The notes beneath the pieces are model-generated. The model was not told where the DNA came from. It ran no database searches and saw nothing but the letters and a program-made list of their open reading frames with translations. From assembly GCF_000485595.1 (NCBI RefSeq), contig NW_014579850.1, positions 1-24,844 of the forward strand: a stretch of 24,844 bases of DNA, read 5' to 3'. Within the stretch, counting starts at the first letter, position 1. Each line of letters starts with the position of its first letter. Of the stretch, positions 9,492 to 19,150 are shown piece after piece. The translations under genes and the position numbers were made by a program. Source of the stretch: Priapulus caudatus (lineage: Eukaryota; Priapulida; Priapulimorpha; Priapulimorphida; Priapulidae).

Positions 9492-11070
9492 CTGCAAAGG
9501 TGTTCATTGTGACATCCGAGAGACGGCTAGGCAGTAGGATGGCTGCGAATTGCACCAGAGAAGGACTCGTTTAGATGAAGTTGGACAACAGGCAGTGGCG
9601 AAAGCCGAGCGTGTAGCACGTAATAACGTGAAGGGTGTAAGACAAAGAGAGAGATGGGGAAGGAGAGGGGGAGAGAGAGGGAGAGAGAGGGAGAGAGCGG
9701 GAGAGAGAGGGAGAGAGAGAGAGAGAGAGGGAGAGAGGAGAGAGGAGAGAGAGCGAGAGGAAGCGAGGAAAGGCGAGAGCGAGAGGAAGCGAGGAAAAAC
9801 GAGAGCGAGAGAGCGCGCGCGCGAAAGAGAGAGAGAGAGAGGGACAGGGAGAGAGAGAGGGAGAGAGAGGGACAGGGAGAGAGCACGCACGTCATGCAAA
9901 GAGGGAGTGCAGAGCTTATATGCCGTACAAAAAGAGAAAGGGTAGAACAGAATACAATAGAAAGCGGAAGAGAGGGAAGATGCACGATAAAGAAAGCGGA
10001 GGAAGAAGCCGACACACCAATGAAAAGCGAAAGAAAGGTGGAAGAGAGGAGCGAGGAAGGAGAGAAGAGGAGAGAAGAGGAGGAAGAGGAAGGAGGACAG
10101 ACACCATGGAAAGCAAGAGGAGGAAGAAGAGGAAGGAGGAGAAAGAGGAGGGAGGAGTGAGAGAGGGACAGACACCCATGGAGAGCGCAGGAGGAGAGGA
10201 GAGGAAGGAGGAGGAGGGAGCAGACATCGCCATGGAGAGCGGAGAGGAGGAGGCAGGAGGCGGGAGGAAAGGAGGTACGGAGCAGGAAGGAAGGAGTGAG
10301 GAAGGGAAGAGCACACTATGGAAAGCGGAGGAGACGAGGCTCACACTTATGTAAAGCGTAGAGAGAGGCACACATGGAAGGACGGAAAGGAGACAGGAGG
10401 AGGGAGGAGGGGGGAAGAAAAAAAAGAGGAGGAGAGGAGTGAGGAGGAGAGCAGACACACCATGAGACCGGAGCAGAATGAGGAGGAGAGAAGAGGTAAG
10501 GACGAGGAGGAGAAGAGGAGACACTGGTAGAAAGCGAAGGAGGAGGAGTAGTAAGAGGAAGAGGAGGAGGAAGAGAGAGGAGGAGGCACACAAACAGAAC
10601 AGCCGGAGGAGAAGGTAGCAAGGAGGAGGAGGATGAGGAGGGAAGGAGGAAGGCAGGAGAGTAGGAGGGAGCAGACATCACCAATGGAGACGCGGAGCAG
10701 AATGAGGAGGAGGAGTGAGGCGCGAAGGAGGAGGAGGAGAGGAGGAGAAGGAGGAGACACACACGTAAGAAAGCCGGAGGAAGAGGAACGAGTAGAGAAG
10801 AGGTAGGAGAAAGGAGGAGGAGGAGGAGAAGAGGCACAGCAACAGAAAGCGAGGAAGAATGATGAAGTAGGAAGCACAATACTGGCAGCACACACCACAT
10901 CGCTCAAGACCCGGACGTTCTATTTCTCGCGAGTGTTTTCCGCAAATGAGAAACTATGGAGAACATCAGAATTAAATCTTTTCGAGTCTCTCTGGTTTTT
11001 TACCTAACGAGCTATCAGAGAATTTCGTAGAAAATCCCCACAGAGAGAGAAGGGCGGGCCGAAGAATGAA

Positions 11071-11110
<40 letters not shown>

Positions 11111-11236
11111 CAAGAGAGGGAGAGAGACAGAGAGACAGAGAGAAAGAGAGAGATGAGAGTAGAGAGTAGAGAGAGAGAGAGAGAGACAGAGAGAGGGAAG
11201 AGAGAGAGAGACCAAGGAGAGAGGTGAGAGAGAGAA

Positions 11237-11282
<46 letters not shown>

Positions 11283-12460
11283 AAAGAGAGTAGGGAGAGA
11301 GCAGAGAGAGAGAGAAAGAAGAGAGAGAGAAAGGAGGAGAAAGAGAAAAGAGAAAAAGAGAGAAGAGAGACCACAGAGAAGAGAAGAAAGAGAGACACAC
11401 ACAGAGAAAGGAGCAGAGAGCACGCACCCAAACGCTGCGCAGACAAACCCCGCATCAAACATGCCCATTCGGGTTGCCTCTCTCCCAGAAAACAATCGAT
11501 GCGGCGAGACTGAGACGACAGGAGAATAAGATGGAAGGTGCCCTGCCGATTGATTTTTTTCCACTTCATTTTGAATAATGGATGACGGGAGAGACAGGCG
11601 AAGATACAGTTTTACGTGCCGCCGCTATATACCATTCTGGGAGGATACAAGAGAGTCGATGCTGCTCTCCTGGCTGGTGATCCCATCGTGAATTGCAGGG
11701 TTCCGCACCGCTTAGCGGACTAAACAAGCGACAAGCAGGGAGACGCGACTGTTGGTTGTGGCAATCGCTGTTGCATGGAAGGCTTGGGCGGTCGGTTTCT
11801 ACAAACAGCCACAGAGAGGCCGAAAAGCGCGAGAATTGGGGAGGAGAATATCAGATCGCCAGAGGTTCATAAGCTGGCCATCGCACAGAGTTTAGTAGAT
11901 GAGATACTATGTAAGACACCAAGAGCAGAGAAAAGGTCCGGAGCGGGAAAAGAGGGGGGAAATAGAGAGGAGAGAGAGAGAGGAGAGAAAGAGAGAGAGA
12001 GAGAGAGGAGAGAGAGCAAGAAAAGAGAAGAGGAGAGAAGGCAAAGAGAAAAAGCAACGAGCAAGAGGCAAGAAGCAAGAGAGCGAGAGAGAGAGAGAGA
12101 GAGAGAAGAGAGAGAGAGGATCCCAGAAAACCAACGGCAAGAGAAAGAGAGAGTGCGCAAGAGAGAGAGGGAGATGGACAGAAAGATAGAGAGAGGAGAG
12201 AGAGGGGCATGAGTGAGAGAGAAGATAGCGAGAGAAAGAGAGAGAGAAAGGAAAGAGGGTAGAGGAAGACAGAGAAATGGAGAGAGAAGCTAGAGAGAGA
12301 GAGAGAAAGAGAAGAGGGAGATCGAGCGAGAGAAAGAAAGAAGAGTAGAGAGAGAGAGCGAAGCGAAAGAACGCGAGAGAGAGAAGAGAGAGAGAGCGGA
12401 GCGAAAAGAATCGCAGAAGAGCAGAGAGAGTAGCGCGCGCGGCGCCGGTGTCCTCCCTAC
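9492..12460 (-). other. Intron 1 of E78 (between zinc fingers), GA/GGA-rich
   Basis: A donor at the finger-1 exon (GTAGGG, reverse complement of 12455-12460) and an acceptor at the finger-2 exon define an intron of about 3.0 kb. On the plus strand it holds GA-rich DNA at 9633-9890, GGA/GAGG-rich DNA at about 10030-10860, GA again at 11060-11430 and at 11960-12440, with mixed sequence at 10860-11060 and 11430-11950. On the transcribed sense strand these are very long pyrimidine tracts. No nested gene is supported. Confidence 0.7.
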
Positions 12461-12587
12461 CTTTTGCGCAGCCATTCACACGAGTCACACCGTAGTGGTA
12501 AGCCGCTAGCTTTATCGCCGCACACGCTACAAGCGGCGTGAACGGCTGCTTGACCGCTATGAATCGCTCCACCGCGTATGTCAGGAT
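12461..12587 (-). pseudogene. E78: E78 first zinc-finger exon, copy b, indel-broken
   Basis: Acceptor CCACAG (reverse complement of 12588-12593) and donor GTAGGG (12455-12460) bound a 127-base exon. One frame reads ACSVCGDKASG, the start of a nuclear-receptor first finger (CXXC plus GDKASG). A one-base shift then gives YHYGVT, and another shift is needed near TSCE. Where the family has CEGCK, the bases read GAATGGCTGCGCAAAAG, with extra bases. The exon lies in cis with the intact finger-2 exon and in the right order and phase, so if polished it is the natural first-finger exon of that gene. The indels differ from those at 2252 and 16544, except for an extra T after GAA shared with 2252. Confidence 0.8.
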
Positions 12588-14200
12588 CTGTGGACGAGAG
12601 AAAAAAAACATCGTTATATCGGTGTAGGAAGAGGAAGCGGACCGCATATGGAGGATGGAATGCGCACGCGCAAATAACATAGCCCACATATGTTGCTCGT
12701 GGAATGACTAGATTATGGAATTATGGAATGCGGACCTCAGTATACATATATATATCAGAAGTAGATTAAAGGAACTTCCTATAGCAAAGTCGCACGCGGT
12801 AGACATCAAGCCCACGCCAAACCGATACTCATGGTATAACCCGTGTAATATATAGGAAACTAATTGGTTAAATCCAACGAATATTTGTAGAATATAATAC
12901 GATAAATTGCATATAACGGCGATAATTTTAGCAGTGGGTGATCGTCCAAAAAGAGAAGCAGCCTGACGTTCCCGCGAATTTAGCCATCATAGCGACAAAA
13001 GCCAGAAAAAACTTTGTTAATACTATATGTTAAACTATGCCAAATTTATACTTTTTTTTTTATATGCACTCGAGTTGTCAGTTGATTCTTAACCAAGCCA
13101 GCACAACACACACCTTTAAGATGTTACATTTTTGTAAGCATTTGTATTTTGTAATGTAATTTTCTGTGTATACATTTCGGATATAAATCTATAACATGGT
13201 ATCGAAGAATTAAGTTTGTTAAAATCATGTGCTATTCATCCTTTTGATAATGTCATCTATATGGTACTTCAGCTGGTGCAGAAACTCTGCCAAATTGGAC
13301 CAATTAATTTATTAAAATGACGTGGTCGAAATATAAAAAAAGACAATATTTACTTTTTAAAATCTGCTCATGTCATTAACGATGAAAGTGACGCCAGAAC
13401 TGATACTGTGCTAAGATGAGCGGGTTAGAGGTTATTGAACCTATGTGTTTAGTTTTAAGTTTAGTTTTCATGTATATTTTGAGTAAAGCGAAACCAGCGC
13501 AACCCAATAATAAGAGAGACACGTGACAGATTGTCACTAAATGCGTGTATTTAAAAAGCGAGACACGCTTGCACACCCAAGAGAGGCAATATTCATAAAA
13601 CTTGCGCAATTTCATAACAATATTGTCATATCCAGAAGCTTTGAACACACAGAATCAATAGAATCCGTTCGAACCGTTGTGTCAGAAATATTATCTTCTG
13701 TTTGTAATCGTCTGTAATACGAATCTATCCTTAGAATTAAGTAAAAAAGTATAAGAAAAGGTAACCGAGCCACCCGCAATTACCCTAAGTGTCGCTGAGG
13801 ATTAGCCTTGCCGTGTATACCAATGCTGGTGGGGATGTATTACTGTCTTCTATCATCCCGGAATCTCGTACCCCGTAGATTGGCCATGTGGAGCTGGATA
13901 TGTTAGATTGTGAATGCCAGTAGCGCTTCTCTTCTTTCTGATGGCGATCCGTAATGGGTGAAGGGGGGGGGGGGTGAAGGGTTGGGGGGGGAAAAAATAT
14001 TTTAGAAATTAACAGTAAGTATATGTGGCTGAATTTGCTCTTAAAAGTTTGTTCCGTAGCGTTTTTTCCTAGAGAACGCCGGGTACCACCTAGTTAGTAT
14101 AATGTAATATAATTTTATTATATATCTATATAATACACCGTTGTAGCTACGCCGTCGCGCCGCGTCGACGCGGCCGGACATTGCCGTGTCGACTCCCATC
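12588..14200. other. Non-coding, upstream of finger-1 exon (block T)
   Basis: This is AT-rich sequence before the finger-1 acceptor in the minus direction. It recurs at 16662-18290 and inverted at 623-2251. A short frame at 13376-13648 is not kept open in the other copies. No gene is seen. Likely intron or 5' flank of E78. Confidence 0.65.
13956..13991 (+). repeat. G-run tract
   Basis: Twelve G at 13963-13974, then GGG and a run of eight G, are separated by TGAA and TT. Four or more G-runs so close could form a quadruplex. The counterpart at about 18033-18066 keeps the layout but is interrupted by A, C and T. The C-runs at 830-853 are the inverted copy. Confidence 0.8.
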
Positions 14201-14242
14201 AGCACCACACCACACCGCGCGCACCGCACCGCACCGCACCAA
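14200..14242. repeat. Short ACACC/CGCACC array ending at a gap
   Basis: A few ACACC and GCACC units follow block T and run straight into the N gap. In the other T copy the same position opens into an array of almost 0.9 kb, so this array is probably cut off by the gap. Confidence 0.85.
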
Positions 14243-14267
14243 NNNNNNNNNNNNNNNNNNNNNNNNN
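14243..14267. other. Assembly gap (25 N)
   Basis: Twenty-five consecutive N. The sequence to the left ends in block T plus satellite. The sequence to the right restarts inside block S, which already occurred before T at 10030-10860. The two sides therefore look like overlapping contig ends that were not merged. Confidence 0.98.
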
Positions 14268-14929
14268 AAAGGCCACCACTATAAAGCTGGTAGGAGGATG
14301 GAAGGCCACACTATTGGAAAGCAGGAGGAGGAGGAGGCACTACTATGGAAGGCGGAGGAGGAGGGCAGAGATGGAGGAGGGGGAAGAAAAAGAGGAGGAG
14401 GAGGAGCGAGGAACATGGCGAGGCAGACACACCATGAGAGCGGAAGCAGAATGAGGAAGGGAGCGAGAAGGAGGTGAGAGGAGGAGGAGAAGAGGAGCAC
14501 CGGCCTAAGAAAGCGGGAGGAGGAGGATAGGGAGGAGGAGGAGGAGGACGGAAGAGGGAGGAGGAGGCACACAACAGAAGCGGACAGTGAGGAAGGAGGA
14601 GGAGGGGAGGATGGGAGCGAGGGAGGAGAGGGGTAGGAGGAGCGGGAAGCGCACACCATGACGAGAAGCGGAGCAGAATGAGGAGGAGGAGGAGGAGGAG
14701 GAGGATGGGGAGGAGCGAGAATGGAAGGAGACAACCGTTATGAAGCGCGAGGAGAGGAAGAGTAGCGAGGAGGAGGAGGGAGAGGAGGAGGAGCGAGGGA
14801 GGGAGGCACACAAAGGAAAGGCCGGAGGAAGAAGGAATGGAGTGAGGACAAAAAAAAACAAAAAAAAAAAAAAAATAAAACAGAAAAAAAAAAAAACAAA
14901 AAAAAAAATGCAACAAATACTTGCAGCCA
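14268..14929. repeat. GGA-rich tract and A-rich tail (block S, second direct copy)
   Basis: GGA/GAGG-rich DNA runs to about 14845, followed by a poly-A-like stretch with single C, T and G interruptions (14850-14910). It corresponds to part of 10030-10900 and, inverted, 4470-5360. The A-rich tail is not equally developed in the other copies. Arg/Glu and Ser/Leu reading frames are repeat translations. Confidence 0.85.
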
Positions 14930-16543
14930 CACACGCACGCTTCGACCCGGACGTTTTTACTCGCGCGGCGTCTGTTTCCGCAAATGAAAGATAACTTATG
15001 AAGAGAACATAGAAATTAATCTTTATTTCGTCATCTCGGGTTTTTACCACGCAGCTATCAGAAGAATTTCCGAGACATCCCAGCAGAGGAGAAGAGCGCG
15101 GCGGAATGAAGAAGAGAGAGAGAGAGTATGACGAGAGAGACCGGAGGGAGAGGAGAGGACACGAGAGAGGGAAAGAAGGAGAAGAGGAGAGAGAGCAGAC
15201 TGAGAGAGAGATGAGAGAGATGAATGAGAGAGAAGATGAGAGAGAGAGAGACAGAGAGAGGGAGAGAGAGAGAGACACCGAGAGAGAGAGAGAGAGAATA
15301 GAGAAGAGAGAGATACAGAGAGAGAGAGAGAGGAGAAGAGACAGAGAGAGAGGGAGAGAGAGAGAGAGAGAAGACAAGAAGGAAGGAGAGAGTGAGAGAA
15401 GCGAGAAAAAGAGAAAGAGAAAGAGAAAGAGAGAGAGAGACACAGAAAGAGAGAGAGAGGAGACACACACAGAGAAAGCGGGAGAGAGAGCACGCACCCA
15501 AACGCTGGCAAGCAACGCCGCATCACATGCCAATCGGGTTGCCTCTCTCCGAGAAAAATCGATGGCGGCGACTGAGACGCAGGGATAGATGGAAGGTTGC
15601 CCCTGCGATTGATTTTTTTTCCACTTCATTTTGAATAATTGGGATGACAGGTGAGCGACAGCGAAAATGATACAAGTTTTACGTGCCGCCGCTATATACC
15701 GTCGGGAGGGGATCGTTCAATCGGATGCTGCTCTCTGGCTGGTGATCCCATGGTGAAGTTTGCAGGGGTTCCGCCGCTTCGGACTAACGCGGACAGCAGG
15801 GGAGAGCGCGACTGTTGGTTGCAATCGCTGGTTGCATGGAGGCTGGGCGGGTCGGGTTTCTACAAACCCACAGAGAGGCCGAGAAAGCGCGATTGGGGAG
15901 GAGAATACAGATCGCAGGTTTCATAGCTGCCATCCACGAGTTTAGTAGATGAGATTCTATGTAAGGGACACGGCAGGAAGGCGATCGGGTGAGAAAAAGG
16001 AGGTGGGAAGAGAGAGCAGAAGAGAAGATGAGAGAAAACAGAGCAGAGAGAGGAGACGAGGACCAGGAGCGAAGAAAGAGAGTGAGGGAGAGACGAGAGC
16101 AAGAGAAAAGCAAGAGCAAGAGCAAGAGGCAAGAGACGAGCGAGAGAGGAGAAGAGAGGGAATTCGGAGGAGATCCGCAGGAGAGCAGAGTCAAAGAGAG
16201 ACCCTGTGGCGAAGAGAGAGAGGGCAGATGGACAGAAAGTAGAGAGAGGACCGAGAGAGGGAGCAGAGTGATGAGAGAGATAGCGAGAGAAAGAGAGAGA
16301 GAAAGGGATAGAGAGGGAGAGGGAGAGACAGAGAGGATGGAGAGAGAGAGCTAGAGAGAGAGAGAGAAAGAGAGAGTGTGGTCGTGCTGACGACTGGAGA
16401 GCCAGAGCGACTGAGAAGAGAGAGAGAGAGAGAGAGATGCGACTGCGAAAGAACGCGAGAGACGAGAGAAGAGATGAGAGCGATGCGATATAGAACGCAG
16501 AGAGATGACAGAGAGAGCCGCGCGCGGCCGCGTGTCTCCCTAC
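14930..16543 (-). other. Intron 1 of E78, second direct copy (block T)
   Basis: This starts with the shared landmark ACCCGGACGTT (14945-14955) and repeats 10909-12460. It has GA-rich zones at 15106-15500 and 15990-16530, with mixed sequence between. From the landmark to the donor is about 1.59 kb here, 1.54 kb in the first direct copy and 2.0 kb in the inverted copy. No gene is supported. Confidence 0.7.
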
Positions 16544-16661
16544 CTTGCTAGCCTTCACACGACGGTCACACGCTAGTGGTAGCCGCTCGCTTATCGCGCA
16601 CACCTTACACGGCGTGAACGGCTGCTGACGCTATTGGAATCGCTCACCGCGTATGTCGGAT
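16544..16661 (-). pseudogene. E78: E78 first zinc-finger exon, copy c, indel-broken
   Basis: Acceptor CCACAG (16662-16667) and donor GTAGGG (16538-16543) bound a 118-base exon, about four bases short of the inferred 122. The part before the finger is nearly clean: at the acceptor the bases code PTYAVSDSNSV, and after a one-base loss QPFTPCKVC. Beyond that, single-base losses and gains break the GDKASGYHYGV and TSCEGCK region. The bases GAAGGCTAGCAAG before the donor show that the exon ends in CEGCK with one inserted base, which fixes the splice phase. It is the most useful of the three copies for working out the true exon. Confidence 0.8.
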
Positions 16662-18287
16662 CTGTGGAGAGAGAAAAAAACATCGTTATAGGTTGTAGAA
16701 TGAGGAATGCGGACCGCATATGGAGGATGGAATGCGGACCGCAATATACCCACATATTTGCTCGGTGGAATGACTAGATTATGGAATATGGAATGCGGAC
16801 CTCAGTATACATATATATCAGAAGTAGATAATAGGGAACTTCCCTATTAGGCAAGTCGCCGCGGTGAGCATCAAGCCCACGCCACCGATCTCATGGTATA
16901 ACCCGTGTAATATATAGGCTAATTTGGTTAAATCCAACGATATTTGTAGATATAATGACGATAAATTGGCATTAATACGGGCGATAATTTTAGCAGTGAG
17001 GTAGATGGTTCAGAAAAGTAAGAACAGCCGAGTTCCCGCCCGAATGTAGCAATCTAGCGCCGCACAAAAAGGCCAAAACTTTGTTTCAATACATGTTAAA
17101 CTATGCCAAACTTTATACTTTTTTTTTAAATATGGCCTCAGTTGTCAGTTGAGGTCTTAAACATAGCAGGACACAACACACTTTAAGTGGCTTCATTTTT
17201 TTGTACATTTGTGATCTTTTAAATTGTTAATTTGCTCTGTGTATACATTCGGAGTATTAATCTATACATTCGGTATCAAGAATTAAAGTTCTGTTGAAAA
17301 TCAGCAGTGCCTATTTCTCTTATGTAATGTCATCTATGGTGACTTCACTTGTGTGCGAACTCTGCCAAATTGACCAATTATTTACGTTAAATTGACGTGG
17401 ATCTGAAATATGAAAAAGAATATTTACTTCTATTAAAATATGCTCATCATTTTACGATGAAAGTGACCCAGACTGACTCCGTGCTATTATTGACGGTTTA
17501 GGTTATTGACCTCATGTGCTTAGTTTAGTTTGTTTTCATGTATTTATTTTTGTGTAAAGCGAAACCAATAATAATGGAGACACGTGACAGATGTCACATC
17601 GTGTAGTTTTAAAAAGCGAGACGACGCTTGCAAGCCAGAGTAGGCATATTCATAGATAACTTGGGCCGCAATTTCATAACAATGTTGTATATCCAGAAGC
17701 TTTGACTACACAGAATCATAGAATTCGTTCCGAAACCGTTTTGTCAGAATATTTTTATTGTATTGTATCTCTGTTACGAATCTATCCTTAGAATTAAGTA
17801 AAAAAAAGTATATAAAAGGTAAACCGAGCCACGCTACCCTAGAGTGTCGGCTGAGGATTAGCCTTGCGTGTATACCATGGCTGGTGGGAGCGGTATATTA
17901 CTGGTCTTCTTATTCCATCGGAATCTCTACCCGTAGATTGAGTCCAATGTGGCCTGGATAGTTTTTAGATTGTGAATCCAGTACGCTTTCTTTCCTTTCT
18001 GCATGGGGTACTGCCTCGGGATCGCTGATGGTGAAGGGGAGGGGGCGGCGTGAAGGGTGGGGGGGTAGCGTAAAAAATATTTTAGAATTAAAAGTAAGTA
18101 TATGTGGCTGATTTGCTCTTAAAAGTGTTCCTGAGGCGTTTTTTCCCTGAGCAACGCCGGTACCAGGCCTAGATAGGTATAAGTGTAATATAATTTCTCA
18201 TTATTTCATATATATACACCGTTGTAGCTACGCCGAGTCGGCGCCGCGTCGACGGCGGCCGTGGAGGCATGCCGTGTCACCGTCCCA
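16662..18287. other. Non-coding, upstream of finger-1 exon copy c (block T)
   Basis: AT-rich sequence corresponding to 12588-14200. It includes three copies of GGAATGCGGACC at 16704-16715, 16729-16740 and 16790-16801. A 67-residue frame at 17758-17961 resembles a minus-strand frame at 920-1129 (shared ISVTN and ELSKK) but is interrupted in the third copy near 13700, so I do not call a gene. Confidence 0.65.
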
Positions 18288-19150
18288 TCACACCACACCA
18301 CACGCACGCACCGCACCGACCCCGCACCGCCACCGACCGCCGCGCCCACCCCACACACCACCAGCCCCACACCGCACACTCACACAACACACACCACCCA
18401 ACACCACAACCAACCACACCACACCACACCCCACCACACCCACAACCACATCCACACCACACCACCACCACACCACACCACACCACGACCACACCCACAC
18501 CACACTCACACCACACCACATCCACACCACACCACACCACACCACACCACACCACACCACACTCACATCCCCACCACACCACACCCACCACACCACACCA
18601 CCACCACACCACACACACCCACACCACACCACCCACAACCACCACCACACCACACACACCACACCACACCACCACACCCAACCACACCACACCACCACCA
18701 CACCACACAACACAACCAACCCACCACACACACCACACCACCACCACACCACACCACACCACACCCACACACCACACCACACCACACCACACCACACCAC
18801 ACCACCCACCACCACGCCACACCACATCACACCCCACCACAGCCACACACACCACACCCACCACACCACACCCACACCACACCACACCACACCACACCAC
18901 ACGCACACCACACCACCACACACCACACTCAGCCGCCACTCACACACACCCACCACACCACACCACACCACACCACACCACACCACACCACACCACACCA
19001 CACCACACCACACCACACCACACCACACCACACCACACACCACCACACCACACCACACCACACCACACCACAACACACCACACCACACCACACCACACCA
19101 CACCACACCACACCACACCACCACACACACCACACCACACCACACCACAC
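18288..19150. repeat. (ACACC)n satellite, long degenerate array
   Basis: About 0.86 kb of ACACC units. The first two thirds are mixed with CCACC, ACCC and CACAC variants; the last part, from about 18950, is more regular. It joins block T to block Q. The long His/Thr/Pro and Val/Trp/Cys frames on both strands are repeat translations. Confidence 0.97.

Larger units (their letters stand above)
8795..14200. repeat. Right arm of large inverted repeat (blocks R, S, T)
   Basis: This is the direct-orientation counterpart of 640-6780. It contains the only intact finger-2 exon, the GA/GGA-rich intron and a finger-1 exon copy, in the order expected for one minus-strand gene. Its S and T part is repeated again in direct orientation at 14268-18290. 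Confidence 0.85.

Noticed and set aside
9504-12689. Ser/Leu frames on minus up to 270 residues and Arg/Glu frames on plus
   Set aside because: GA/GGA repeat translation within the E78 intron; the only meaningful part is the finger-1 fragment at the end of the 11907-12689 frame.
14041-14229. Possible tRNA or other RNA gene in the AT-rich and CpG-rich edge of block T
   Set aside because: No cloverleaf, A-box/B-box or rRNA-like sequence could be found here or elsewhere in the window.
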